This document shows positions 33,307-44,869 of a stretch of DNA of 64,000 nt, piece by piece. Both the position numbers and the translations under genes were made by a program. Source of the stretch: Petrosia ficiformis (taxonomy: Eukaryota; Porifera; Demospongiae; Haplosclerida; Petrosiidae). The stretch is taken from the NCBI GenBank assembly GCA_947044365.1, contig OX345645.1, positions 4,225,741 through 4,289,740 on the forward strand. The letters are read 5' to 3'. The notes beneath the pieces were generated by a model. That model searched no databases. It was not told where the DNA came from and was given only the letters and a program-made list of their open reading frames with translations. Position 1 is the stretch's first letter; every line of letters begins with the position of its first letter.

Positions 33307-36300
33307 TATATAGATTAAATTGGTAAAGCAGCAAGCTTAGGGATGGCATTGTCAGGCATAAAAAAAAAATAATACCTATAATTAGGTAAATTTATCCAGA
33401 TCAACAATATTATCTCGATAATAGTTATTAATTAGGATAAAATAATAAAATAATAAATCAATGATATCAGTATCAATAAGACGATCAACACAATAAGTGA
33501 TGATTATGACAAATAATACATAAGTACAGTGAATGTCAAAAGAAATTGATTCTAGTCTGGAAAAAAAATAAGCATGTTGATATTTTCTGAAAGCAGACAT
33601 GCTCGTTTTCATTAACTACATACCCTGCAACACTAAAAGCCGTCTCAGAGGGCAAGGATGTTGCTAGGACGCAAAGATATTTCCTTTAAATCCTTGCAAA
33701 AAGAGGAAAATGCTTCTCATTTTCTACCCACTATTTTAGTGGACCATCTGTGGTTGCATCGAGGCACATATACTTTTGTATTTCCCTCTCAATGTGAGGT
33801 TATATCTTCAGCAGGTACATCAATTACATCTTGTAATAATGACAAGATCCTTTTCCTGATGTCTCAGATATTGAGAAATGGATGTCACTGGGCATACCTG
33901 TATGTCAGAGTGTGTGCAGCCTAAGTAGATATGGACTCCTTTGCGGAAAGGGTCTGTCTTTAATGTGGATTCGCAGTATGGACAGGTCATTGTGGCTATC
34001 TACTGCTACATCTGAAATTGTGAGGTGGGCCCTGGTCTTGAACGTCTCCTACGATGATACTGTAAATTCTACTGCTCTTAAAAACTTGAATCATTTATGA
34101 GGGTGTGGTCAGGTTTACAACTATGTAGACAGCTTGCAACAACCTTGTAACATAGCTGTTTGGTATAAGGTTGACACAAGGTTGCCACAAGGTTGCCATA
34201 TGCTTGTGACTACCTTGCAGCAGTTTCAATTACAAGTGTGCAACAACCAGCTGACATGGTATACACAAGCCTATCACAACCTAATTAAAGTTATGGAGGA
34301 CAAGCTTGCAGCAAACTTGTAACATCCTTGCCTTTTCTGTATGGTAACCACCAGACTATCAAATTGTACTTCTCCTGAATTTGTCATGCCCAAATAGCCC
34401 TAGGTCTACCCGACCCCTTTGCTAACACCTCCTTCCCTAGACTGGAATACATAATGAAAGGGATCAAGCGATCTCAAGCCGAGAGTGGTCAGATATTGCG
34501 TTCCTGCTTACCAATTACTCTGCCATTCTGCATCAGCTATTCAAGGTGTGGAAGGAGTCTTGCGACAGAGATGCAAGCATACTACAAGCCGCATGTTGCT
34601 TAGGTTTCTTCAAATTTTCTTCAATTTCAGAATTATCAAGTGATTAGTGATTACATATGTATACAGGAAAACAAACATCAGTCAACTGAAACTTAAGTGA
34701 ATATATATGCCATAAACAAAAAAAACCTCAAGTCAGTTCCATTAACTGAAATCAACTGTTACTTTCGGTGTGCATTGGCATATTTATCATTAACTGTGTC
34801 AATCAGTATTGTTTTGGTGACTGCATACATTTTGGACATACGTACCCTGTAAGTAATACAATGTAATGAATTTTATTGTGTGCATGACATACAAACTTAC
34901 TGAGGCAAGCACCCCTATATATCTTTATCAAGTGCTTTATTTATTCTTCCTCCATATGCACTAGATGTAGCGAGCACTTCTTTCCGAAAAAAAATAGTAA
35001 TTAGGTTTCTTATCAGTCTTGTAGGACTATTCCTACTGCTGTCCTCTGCATCAACCTTGTCACAACCTGGTGGCAACCTTGACGTTTCTGTATGGGTTCA
35101 GACCTTAGGAGCTGAGAAAGGTAACAATGTAGCAAAGGGACACTTCAGACAGAGGAAAGGGTGGCCATATACTGAAGGCGGAGCAGAAATATACGTAACG
35201 CTTATGAGCTGTGGTATACACCTTGTGTGTTGGGGATGCTAGACCCTTTCAAAACAGGAATTGAAGAGAACTCTCCAGTGCTGAGATGACCAGCTGATGG
35301 ATTTCTCGAGAATGATTTGGCATAGTTCCGGCAATATTGGTTGTGGGCTGCGGAGTACTGTGTATTGGGAGGAAAAGGAAGATTACGAGATATAGCATCA
35401 GCTATGACACTCTGAGAGCCTTTAATATACTCAGGTGATACGAAGCAGCAGAATTGGGCTGTATAGAAGAACAAGCACCTAAGGAGCCTATTGATGGGAG
35501 TGTACTTTCCTTGACCAGCATTAGTGGCTGTTACCACTGTCATGTTGTCACAGTGACAGCAAACCAAAGTGCCTTGCCACAGAGCAGTTGCTGCAACTAT
35601 TGGGATGAGTTGCTATGTTCACCTCCATCTAGTCTGCTGGCCATTGAAGCTGAAACCAGACAGGGGCCCATACTACGCCACAGCCCCAGATTTCTGAAGC
35701 ATCTGAATAAAAATGGTGAGTTGGTGCTGATGCTGGCAGAAGCTGATGCTGTTCCAGTGCTCCATGAAGATACACCACCACTGAATTTCAGTGTGGGCTT
35801 GGGCATTACGTCTGACCCTGTGGTGAGGGGTGGCCATAGACGGAAGTATGTCTACAAGGCCTTGCAAACATTTATGTCCTAAGCCGATCACTGAGGCAGC
35901 ATGGTTTATGTGTCCTAGCAATGATTGCAAATCCCGCTTTAAGCATCTGTGTTTGGTTTGCCACTGTGCTATAAGTGACTTTGCTGCTACAGCAAGCCTG
36001 AGCTGAAAGCTCAGTATATCCATCTCTATACCCAGTAATGAGAGTTGAGTGGTGGGGCTGTCTATTTTGTTAGAAGCCACAGGTACTCCAAGAGTTGCAC
36101 ATGTCTCCAGGGCTTTGCTGAGGCTAGCAGCACATTAGGGGGAGCCAGGTGTGCCGATGAATAAGAAGTCGTCAAGGTAGTAGATTGTGTGTACAATACC
36201 TTCTTTTGGAATGCTCATGATAGGCTGTCGGCGAGAGCACTGAATATCTTTGGTGCTGCCAAAAGGAAGGGCTGAGTGTACATAAACTTGTCCCTTCCAC

Positions 36301-39300
36301 TGGACTCCCAGAAGCATTCGGTCATGTGGATGTACTGGGACGTTCTTGGGCATTCTTGTGGTCTAGCTTTGACAGAAGGGCCCCTCTCCCTAATAACTGT
36401 GCTATTCTTGCTCCATCGTGCAGTGAAGGATATAGTGAGCATAGGGCTGCTGAGATATCGTCATTAACTGACCTTCCATTGGAGGATGATAGGTCAACTA
36501 TTAGCCTCCATTTCCCTGGCTGGCTGCACTTGGGGATGACACCAAATGAACTGATATGAATGTTAGGATGCTTGTCCTGGACTGGCACAAAACGGCCAGC
36601 GTCAAACTCCGAGTCAATGTAGGATTGCACCACATGAGGATTCTTCTTGGCAGAAGCCATGTTTTTTTCACAACAAGTGGTGCTGGTCTGGGTGGTCTGT
36701 GAGCATCTGTTTCCATGCAATTACGTTAAGGGGGTATATACCTGGTAAAGCTGGGATGGCAGCTAGGGTTTCACTAGTGGACAGAGGGCATCCAGAGACT
36801 GCAGGTCTGCTGTGTATATGTACCCAGTTGGGCCAGTTCCTACATTGGAAGAAAGACCACCATTCAACTGGTGCATGGTGAAATATCCTACAGCTAAGAT
36901 ACATGTGCTTGGCAAACGTGACCATGCCCTGTGTTATTAGCCGCCTCCCTACGACATACTTGTTGTGATAACTAGTTACCCGGTGTATTCATCAACAAAT
37001 TGAATGAAACAAGAGATAAATTTATAATGAGATAAAATAAGGGATAAGTACTGAAGTATAACCCAATAAGGAATTGTTCCATGCTGTTGTTTGGTTCGCC
37101 TGTATGCCCTCTTCGAGGGTCTCTTATACACTGAGTCATCTGGGGTGTGGATGCAATCCCCAGCCATGTTGCTTTCCCCGCATGTGCCACACTGATGTCT
37201 GTAGCACCAGGTCACAGGCATCATGCAAGCCCCTTGGTTCCAAGAGGTGCACAACTGTTGCTGTGGTGATGGGGACCTTTTGATACTGGGGGTTTGAAGT
37301 TTGGAGGCGTAGTCGTAGGTCCGCCACCCCTCCCCCCCTAAACGTCCTGCTTCCTAGACGATATTCCTGAGGTATTGTATGTCAGGCTGCCCTTTGTTAA
37401 GTCAGTCCTGGGCTCTGACAGAATTGCTATGTATGTTGTGAATGCACAGATCCATGACCTGATTGACCTGATCTGGGTGGCCTGCTGACATGGTGCTTGA
37501 CCATTCTAAAGCGGGGGAATGCTTCCAGTCTCTCCATCAGGGCGATATTGTCTTGGGGAAGCTCCCTCATATCTATGAAGTGCAGTTCCTGGATCTTCGC
37601 CACAAGTTTCCCTGGTATGGGAGTCGATGAGAGTTAAAATTAAAGGCACCGAAGAGATAGCTCCAGATGGAGTGAGGGGAGCCAGCAGAGTAGGTAGGCT
37701 AGGAGTGAGCATGCTTGCATTCTGCAACTGTGAGGCTGGTAGTGAGGGCAACGGCAGGGAATTTGAGAAAGTCTGAAGGTGAGCTAGAGAGCTGGCTGGT
37801 GTGGGAGCTGCAGCAAGGAAATGATAGAATACATGATAACTGGACAGGTAGGCAAAGCATATGGATGAGGCCATTAAGCAGAGGTACAACTAAGTGTACA
37901 TACATAGCCGAGTAATTTAGCCTTGCTAGGCATCAGCCCTGTGGCATTGCAATAGTTTTATTTTGTTTAGCGCTTGGCATGTGGACTCTGTATTTATGAC
38001 GCTGCCTTCTATATGGTCATCTAAGCTGGCTATCAAAGCCGGCAGCCTGGGAATCCCCCATTAACTCTGTTAAATATACTATTAAACTGTATCTAATACT
38101 GCCTTCTTCACATTTTTAGCATCAGAGGGTTTCACAAATAGGATGCTTGAAGACTTGGAGGAATGATGGAAATCACTCACTAAACATTTTGCACGGCCAA
38201 GAGCTTTAGATATGTGTGGCACATCCATTGTTTCTTTTTTACTCCCAGCTGCAAAGTATGAGCAAAGCGGCCAAGTTGCTGCCACTCCAGAAACATATAC
38301 AATGCATTGTCTGTTGTTACTGTAACAAGCTTACTGACTTCTAGATTCCATTGCTGAAGGCTTTCTTCTAACTCAGATGCAAAGATTGACTCCAGTATGT
38401 TCTGATAACAGTTCAGCAGTATCAAAGAGATGACTGCAGAACTTCCATGACTCATCAATATAATGCACTTTCTGGGTGATGTACATGTAACTATGGTTTG
38501 CACAGGATGTCCAGCCATCAGTTGAAAAGAATATCAAGTCCTTCTCCATTGCCCTCATGGTCTTCATCTTTTCTCTTTGGCACATATCTAGCATATGGAG
38601 TTTGTGTGGGGTGGAGGAGGATTACTACATCAATAATGACAAAAGACCCTATAGTTTGGTGAATACCCGTATTTTAGTGTAAATTTACGAGTGGCTAACA
38701 TACTGTCCCTAATATGGCCAGTCTTGAACTTGACACCTCCATGTTGTTTAGCTTTGTAACACATGGGTTAGGTAATGTGCATGTGCAGTAGTTATTGATA
38801 ATAAAAAAATATAATAATAAATATCATATTGTGAAGCAGGTACTCATTGTTATCTCATTGTTGCAAGGCCTACTATAGATATTGTTAACATAGCAACTCT
38901 TTATTACTATTTCAAGGTCAAAGCTTTTGACCTTGATTCAATGTATAATCAAGGTCAAAACTTAAAAGCTCTAAAGTCAATATATATATATATATATATA
39001 TGTGTGTGTTTATGTGTGACCTTGGATATGATAATCAGTCATTTGGTTAAAATTACACTTAATTCTAAACGCATGTAATACAGCTATTTTGTACAGGTAA
39101 CTAACTAAACTTGGTATCCATGAAGTACAACTATTCCTCTACCTAGATAATACTGTTACCTGTGCAAAATGGCCGAGTAATGAACATTTAAAGTTTTAAA
39201 CATAACCATTTGAGAAAATACTCATTTGCCAAATGACTGATTTTTGCATCCACTGTCACACACACACACACACATATATATATATGGTATATATATATAT

Positions 39301-42300
39301 ATATATAATATATATGCAATACATATAGTATGCTAACAGGTCCTATATACAAAATATAGGACCTGAGCTTTGTGTCCGAGGATGTGATATAGCCCGAGCC
39401 TGCAATGGCTATATCGCATCTGAGGACACAAAACAAGGGGACTATATTTTGTATATAGGACCTGTTAGCCTACTATATACAATATATTGTATGATGGTGA
39501 CATCTCCTGCAAAGTGTGCACATGGAAGTTCTATATACAATATATAGAACTCACCACATCAAATATATGTGGTATTTATACACATCATTATCATTAGTAC
39601 TGTTTATTTTTTTAATATGCTATATATAACTAAGCTTATGTCTATCATTAATTTTTTTCGTGCAGATAAGTCAGAAAGTATATTACAGTCAGCATTGGCA
39701 GAAGGAACAGTACATCTTGAATTTACACGTATGTCTATTCATGGTGCTTCTGGTAGCGGAAAAACGTGCTTACAACATCTTCTACTGAATGAACCTCCAC
39801 CTTCACATAGAGAGAGTACCGATATTACAACTGCAGCTGTAAAAGCAATGGGTGCCTTGAGAGATGTGAAAGGTTCATTGCTAACCGGTTGTTCTGATTC
39901 TCCAAGCAGCATTGATAGAGTCGATAGAGAGACAATCATGGGGCTGTTAATACAAGGGATTAAGACACAGCTTGAAGAGGACTCCTTACCATCAGCACAT
40001 ATTGTCACGAACGAAACTGATTCAATGTCTAGAAACACTACTACAACACCTACAGATAGCACAACTCATCGTTCATCAGTTCGACGTCTTTTGACACGCA
40101 TACAACATACGTTGCTTCGCAGAAGAACACACCAGGAATCACAGCCTCCAGATGATGCTGTGCCACATCCTCCAAAAGACCAACATTTCTCAGTTTCTCG
40201 TGAAATGCTGTCTCTTCTGCCTTCCGAACCTCAATCAAATGCTCTGTTCAGAGTTCGATGGATGTACTGTATTGACTCTGGAGGACAACAGGCATTTCAA
40301 GACGTTGCACCTGCATTCATAAGACGCAATTCTCTTATTGTCATCACTTTGAGGTACAGCTGAATGTTTTTTCAGTCTGTGTGTGTTTAAGAAAAATAGA
40401 CAGTATTTGTCAGATCCTCAGCCCTCTGCTGAATGAACAGGTGGCCCTGTGCCCGACTAAATGACAGACCTCTCTCTGATCAGGAGGTAACTTCTCCTCT
40501 GAAACTTCAGTGGTACGAGTATCTGACATTTACTTTATTTTATTGATATCTTATTAAGCTAAAGTACTAAGCTTAAAAAATTAAACAGGCATAATAGGTC
40601 TCTCTTCAGCTCTAGTGCTTTTGTTTTCTATTTTTATGCAACTCATCTTGATGGTGGCCTGTGGTTATTATTGTAGCATGCAGGCTTACAGAGTGTATAT
40701 GTTTTTTTTTTATTATAGTGAAATGTGGTATACATTTAATAATTACCTACTTAACATAAAGCAGTCTCATGATTATTTAACAATCTTAACTTTTAACATA
40801 TTCACATATGCTTTGATGCTTTGATGCTTTGGTGATATTGGACTCCTGACACAGATAGTCCGGCCTTGGGAACCAGAACATGGGGTTAAATACATTTTTG
40901 CCAGGATCCAAACTCTCTCCTCTATCCTTATCTGAAAATGCTTATAGAGTCCTGTTTATCAATGCATCAGTAAATACATGTAGTAATAACTTATTTACAA
41001 AAACCTTCAAATCAAATAATGGCCCATTCTAATTGGATTATAAAAGATCCTACTCCCTTGAAAACTTTACCTACCATGTCCTTATACACATGTCGTCTTC
41101 TAATTAACCTTAGGCGGGCGTTTGTTATTTAATAATTCAAGACTACTTATTATTACAGATGCTGTGTGTGTGTTTATGTCCAGTGTGTAGATCTGTGCAC
41201 ATTTGAAAATTAAAATAATAATTGGTAGAATAGCATGAAGAGAGTGCTACCGTTAATCAGAAATTATTCATATAATAATAAATTGTGTGAAAATATTTGC
41301 TGTGCAAAATGTTTGTTGTTTGTTTACCATACCACGTGTGATGTGTTTCATATTTTGTTATATGCTAAGGCAATGAATTTGTTTGAACAGCAAATGTATT
41401 CCAATTTATGGTGTATTAAATTAAACATAATATTTATACCAACAGAATTAAATTAATTGCAGCTAAATGAAATTATGTACCGTATGGTGGGTTTTTTTCG
41501 CGGATAACAAATTTTGCAAATTTCGTGGAATATAATATGCTTCGTGAAAATTATTTTCTCGAATTCTTCTCCCACGCCCACAGTGATTTGTTTTTTCAGT
41601 ATGCACACACGTGCATGAAAAATGCACATGCGCACACTCATGGGTGTGGTCTAAACGCTAACTCTAGCTCTGTGAAACGCACTGTCAATCCTAGATTTGC
41701 AAAAATTAAATCCGCGAATTTTATTATCCACGCAAAAAACCTGCCCTACAGTATGTTATTCTTATCAATTACTGCATACTATAGACTGGGAGTTGTTTTA
41801 TTTTTAAATAGTCCATAAATTCGTAAAGTAAATTGGACGAAAAGAAATCTGTTGTGCTTGTTAATTTAAGATAGAGCAAGCGATTTTAAATCCAGGGTAT
41901 AATGCAACCAGCTTACAATATGATGCCATCTGTCATCAACGACACCACTAATTAAGGGCTGTGGATGTGTACATGTGTGTGTGTGTATGTGCCTGCATGC
42001 ACGCATGAATGCCTGTGTTAAGAGGACTCTTTATTTCTGAAATGTTGGTTAATTTAATATTATAATGTGTTTTCACGTCCTCCTATATTCAATACTTCTT
42101 TGCATTCATGCAGACTCAATGAGAGATTAAATGACATCCCAAATCTTGAATTTATGCTCAACGGTCACTATGTTGAACAGCCTGGTAGGCTACAGGTGAC
42201 GAATATGGACATGGTAACTGGGCTAGCACGTTCACTCACATCTGTTCTGCAAACAAGCCAGTCAAAAATACACGAATCAAGAAGTACAGGCAATGATGAT

Positions 42301-44869
42301 GAGTCTCCTACAAGACATATTGCTGTGTCTTCCTCTTCTAGTATTGATGAGATGCCTAAATTACTAGTTATTGGAACTTACGTTGATCAAGCTCATACCT
42401 GTGACGAGTCAATTGAAGCAAAGAATAGAAAGCTTAATGAAGCTCTGAAGCCATTTGCTAAAAAATGTATACGCATGCCTAATAATGATTTGATACATCC
42501 AGTGAATACATTAGTGACAGTAGATGAAGGACGAAAAGCAGATTCAGAAAGACTATGTGAAGTCATCCTAAATTCACATGGTACGAAACAAGATATAGAA
42601 TTGCCCATTCGATGGTTTGCTTTCAAACTCGAAGTTTTGAAATTTGCTGATGAACAGGAACGTGAGATTTTGAGTCTGGAGACGTGTTGTAAAATGGGAG
42701 CTAGTCTTGAAATGATGACTGACGAAGTCCTCGAAGCTTTGAAATACCTCGATAGTCTTGGTTTGATCCTTTACTTTCATGAGATTCTTAACAAAGTAGT
42801 ATTCATTCGACCTCAAGCTCTTCTGAAAAGGTTGTCTGACCTGATATCCTTGTCCTTTCTTGAAAACCTAGAAAGGTTTCCAAAATTTGCGTATACTTTA
42901 CCACCAGATTCACACAGAGAACTAAAAGAAGAGGGTTGCTTTACAATAAAACTAATCGAAGTCCTTCATAAAGAATTCCAAGATCGTCTCTTTTCTGCAA
43001 ATGAGTTTCTAAAGCTAATGAAATATCTACTAATCATAGCAGAAGTGCCTCATAGAGATGGAATAAAATACTTCATTCCCTCTGTTTTGCCCTGGGATAG
43101 ATTGAGAGATGACGAATTGATATCTTTTGATAGGCCAGAACTTGATCCCATATTCCTTATATGGGAAGACAGACAGCCAGTACCATATGGTATATTTCCA
43201 GCCACAGTTAATGCTTTACTATCTCGTAAGGAAAAGCCAATGTTTGACTTAACAAAAACTGAAAACAAGCAGTTTCAACATCGTCGCAATGCTGTATTCT
43301 TAACTTGCAAAGAGGGTAGCTTGTTGCTTCTTATTGACGAAGTATGTCTTTTAAAACTTTATTATGCCGGTAATCCTGTGGATTGTCCGAGTATCTTAAA
43401 AGCGGTAAAGGGAGGTGTACATGATGCTGCAATTCGCTTTCATTATCACAAGAGTTTTGGAGACGTACAAGAAGCATTTAATGTCCATTGTGATTTATTA
43501 CAAGAGCAGCACTTGGGTGTAGTTTGTCATGGAGCAACACCAGATAGTCAAATACTTGAGCAAGTGCGTTGTGAAGAACATGGGAAAATAAACAACTTGT
43601 CAATACAGCAATCAAGATGGTTTAAATGTAAGTAATTTACAGGTTATGAAGGTATTATTACAAACAATATACTAAATTAAATTTCCATGTACACTGAGAA
43701 TATAGTAGAAATAATTGTTGCTTCTTAATTATATTCTCCATGTGTAAACATTTTATCATTGTTATTTTAATTGTAGACAAGATTACTCCCCAAGCAACTG
43801 TAGACCTTTCAAAATTGCCAAGTGAAGGATCATTAGGTGAGTATAATTTAAACAAAAAACATAATTACAAACATTCAAAAATATGTGAAACAACCTAGTC
43901 TTTATAACATGTAGAGCTATCCCTGAAATGTCACATTCTCATTTTGTACTTAATATTGAGGTAGTTATGTGACAGGGTGGGGGAGGGGGTTTGGTCAATC
44001 ATTGGGTGTGGCATTTAAAAGAATGATTCACTAGCAGGGAGAAAGCAGTTTTTATTGTATAGTGAGATAACATCATTGCCTCTGATAGTCCAGTACACAT
44101 GCAAAATACTGCAGTCTTGCCGGAGACTAACAGAAAATAGTTAGTTGCTTAGTACACTTGTTTACATACTGTATTTCCCATCTGAAGTGTCAGATATACT
44201 TTTTGAGTAATTTGCCCAAGTTAAACATTTTGATGTTACCCGCATTGTATAATAAAGTGAACTGAATTTGGGACATCTTAGCCATCATTATTTAAATATT
44301 ACACAACTGCAGCTTTTTTGCAAAAATGAAAGTTTATTCACATACAGTGCCATAGCTTGGTAATATTCATTGACCTCGCCTATCATAAATAATGGTGAGT
44401 TGGTGACAAGTTTTTCAATGGCTTCTTCTAAATTTCTTTACATCTGCTAGATGTGAGGTTTCACATAATTTCATGCCTGTGTAATTAACATAATTTGTAA
44501 TAAATATTAACTTTAGTTTAAAAATTGAAAGGTCATCTGCATTATACTTATACAGTACTATAATGGTGTACTGTATAGTTTAGTAGTATAGGCAAATATT
44601 AGAAAAAATATTGTTTACATTATACAGATCTCAAACATCTTAGTGACATTGTCCGAAGCCTAACTCCAGTATCCCATGAATGGTTTCAATTAGGAATAAC
44701 TCTCCGTCTTCCTTATCATCAAGTGGAAACAACACGTCTAGAAAATCAAAATAAAGTTCCTCAATGTATGGCGAATATGATTAACAAGTGGTTGAATAAT
44801 AATTATCAAACCAGACAAGATCTTGTGACTGCTTTGGAACATATGGATGTCAATGTTGTACTGTGTTAA
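26112..44869 (+). CDS. Ankyrin-Roc-COR-Death protein (ROCO family), 999 aa
   Basis: Ten exons: 26112-26144, 28110-28202, 28379-28477, 30069-30167, 31027-31125, 32059-32131, 39666-40353, 42114-43627, 43777-43836 and 44628-44869. Phases agree throughout (3000 nt). Exons 2-6 each encode one ankyrin repeat (such as GRKTPLAIAAYQGHPDVIEV). The Roc GTPase has Walker A GASGSGKT at 192-199, a Ser/Arg-rich insert, G3 DSGGQ near 369 and a G4-like IGTYVD after a long loop. COR starts near 560 (LPIRWFAFKLEVL). A Cys/His-containing linker precedes a Death domain at about 920-999 (HEWFQLGITLRLPYHQVE ... MINKWLNNNY). This resembles DAPK1 and MFHAS1 but without a kinase. It is probably a cytoplasmic GTP-regulated scaffold for death or inflammatory signals (inference). 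Introns 6 and 7 are rich in transposon debris. Confidence 0.85.
26357..26409. repeat. 53-bp near-perfect palindrome
   Basis: ACCATAGATAATTAATACTA ... TAGTATTAATTATCTATGGT with centre CGCAACCGTTGCG. It lies in intron 1 of the ROCO gene, 245 bp past its start codon. Confidence 0.95.
27631..27681. repeat. Hairpin, 23-bp arms
   Basis: CTTGGTGAATTTCATCGATG pairs with CATCAATGAAATTCACCAAG (one mismatch) around a short TGTAA loop in intron 1 of the ROCO gene. Confidence 0.85.
29255..29700 (+). repeat. Dispersed repeat, CGTAGGCGGAG family, copy 3
   Basis: CCACGTAGGTGGAGTGGAGG, GTAATCAGGTTTTCTGTGTG, CAAGGATCAAAATAAAATAT and AACTCACGATTGCCATTTCA follow the order seen at 4888 and 23843. An inverted end fragment sits 180 bp upstream (29034-29075, GTAACCCTCCTCTCCACCTA). 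It lies in intron 3 of the ROCO gene. Confidence 0.65.
31534..31957 (+). repeat. Dispersed MITE-like family, copy 2
   Basis: ATGGCCCACAGGGGCCATTT, GATTACTTTCCACGAGGTTG, TCAATTAGTGGGTGTGGCAC, GCACAAGAAAGTCAGCCATG and ACTTTTTCTCCATATACC run parallel to 17821-18295. It lies in intron 5 of the ROCO gene, ending about 100 bp before exon 6. Confidence 0.75.
32653..33020 (-). pseudogene. Small intronless reading frame with an in-frame stop
   Basis: From ATG at about 33040 the minus strand reads MESNSQDLLSQQMLEIDTEF and on through CSQIVNSVK. A TAA follows, then the same frame stays open for 63 codons (TPPTKVLLRLDFSS ... SHQSLDECAHTKECPRSN). Continuity across one stop suggests a decayed, intronless (possibly retrocopied) small gene. 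The family was not recognised. It lies in intron 6 of the ROCO gene, antisense. Confidence 0.3.
33134..33302. repeat. Fold-back element and TA microsatellite
   Basis: 33134-33174 (GGTCTCTACTAGATTTATCA) pairs with 33194-33232 (TGATAAATCTAGTAGAGACC) around a GC-rich loop. From 33236 a run of TA repeats extends to about 33302. Confidence 0.85.
33545..33860 (-). pseudogene. hAT transposase C-terminal dimerisation region, decayed
   Basis: The minus strand reads RKYLCVLATSLPSETAFSVA, the hAT dimerisation signature (ATSxPSExxFSxAG). Upstream in another frame come HRWSTKIVGRK and EAFSSFARI. At least one frameshift and one stop are present. It is probably the 3' end of the transposase whose middle is at 38080-38620. 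Confidence 0.6.
34390..37890. mobile_element. Decayed DIRS-like tyrosine-recombinase retroelement
   Basis: On the minus strand, right to left: a gag-like start (37630-37500, PGKLVAKIQELHFIDMRELP); a Cys/His cluster (37254-37090, CTSWNQGACMMPVTWCYRHQ, CGTCG); reverse transcriptase pieces (36720-36135, SSFGVIPKCSQPGKWRLIVD and the catalytic YLDD in YYLDDFLF); and RNase H-side sequence (36080-35250, ending KGSQSVIADAISRNLPFPP). At 34390-34640 on the plus strand there are tyrosine-recombinase core pieces (LEYIMKGIKRSQAESG; DASILQAACCLGFF). Many frameshifts and stops are present, so it is not functional. The locus is visibly more GC-rich than its surroundings. It sits in intron 6 of the ROCO gene. 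Confidence 0.7.
38080..38620 (-). pseudogene. hAT (ZBED-type) transposase central region, decayed
   Basis: Overlapping frames on the minus strand give FFSTDGWTSCANHSYMYITQ, HYIDESWKFCSHLFDTAE, TVTTDNALYM, and FAHTLQLGV. These are the ordered hAT RNase-H-fold landmarks (TDGWTS, YIDxxW, TDNAxN, CxAHxLQL). Several frame changes make it a relic. It ends abruptly at about 38080, next to the retroelement. Confidence 0.7.
39324..39478. repeat. Compound palindromic repeat, copy 2
   Basis: Terminal inverted repeats ATAGTATGCTAACAGGTCCT and AGGACCTGTTAGCCTACTAT. The inner pair GCTTTGTGTCC / GGACACAAAAC and the core GATATAGCC / GGCTATATC match copy 1 at 311-468. It lies about 190 bp before exon 7 of the ROCO gene. 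Confidence 0.8.
41480..41751. mobile_element. Pogo-group MITE with CCGTATGG end
   Basis: TA flanks both sides. The left end CCGTATGGTGGGTTTTTTTC and the right end GCAAAAAACCTGCCCTACAG are imperfect inverted repeats. Near the ends CGCGGATAACAAATTTTGC / GCGAATTTTATTATCCACGC also pair. No coding capacity. It lies in intron 7 of the ROCO gene. Confidence 0.7.

Noticed and set aside
35454..35882. 142-codon plus-strand frame
   Set aside because: Antisense to retroelement RNase H-side sequence that has recognisable motifs on the minus strand.
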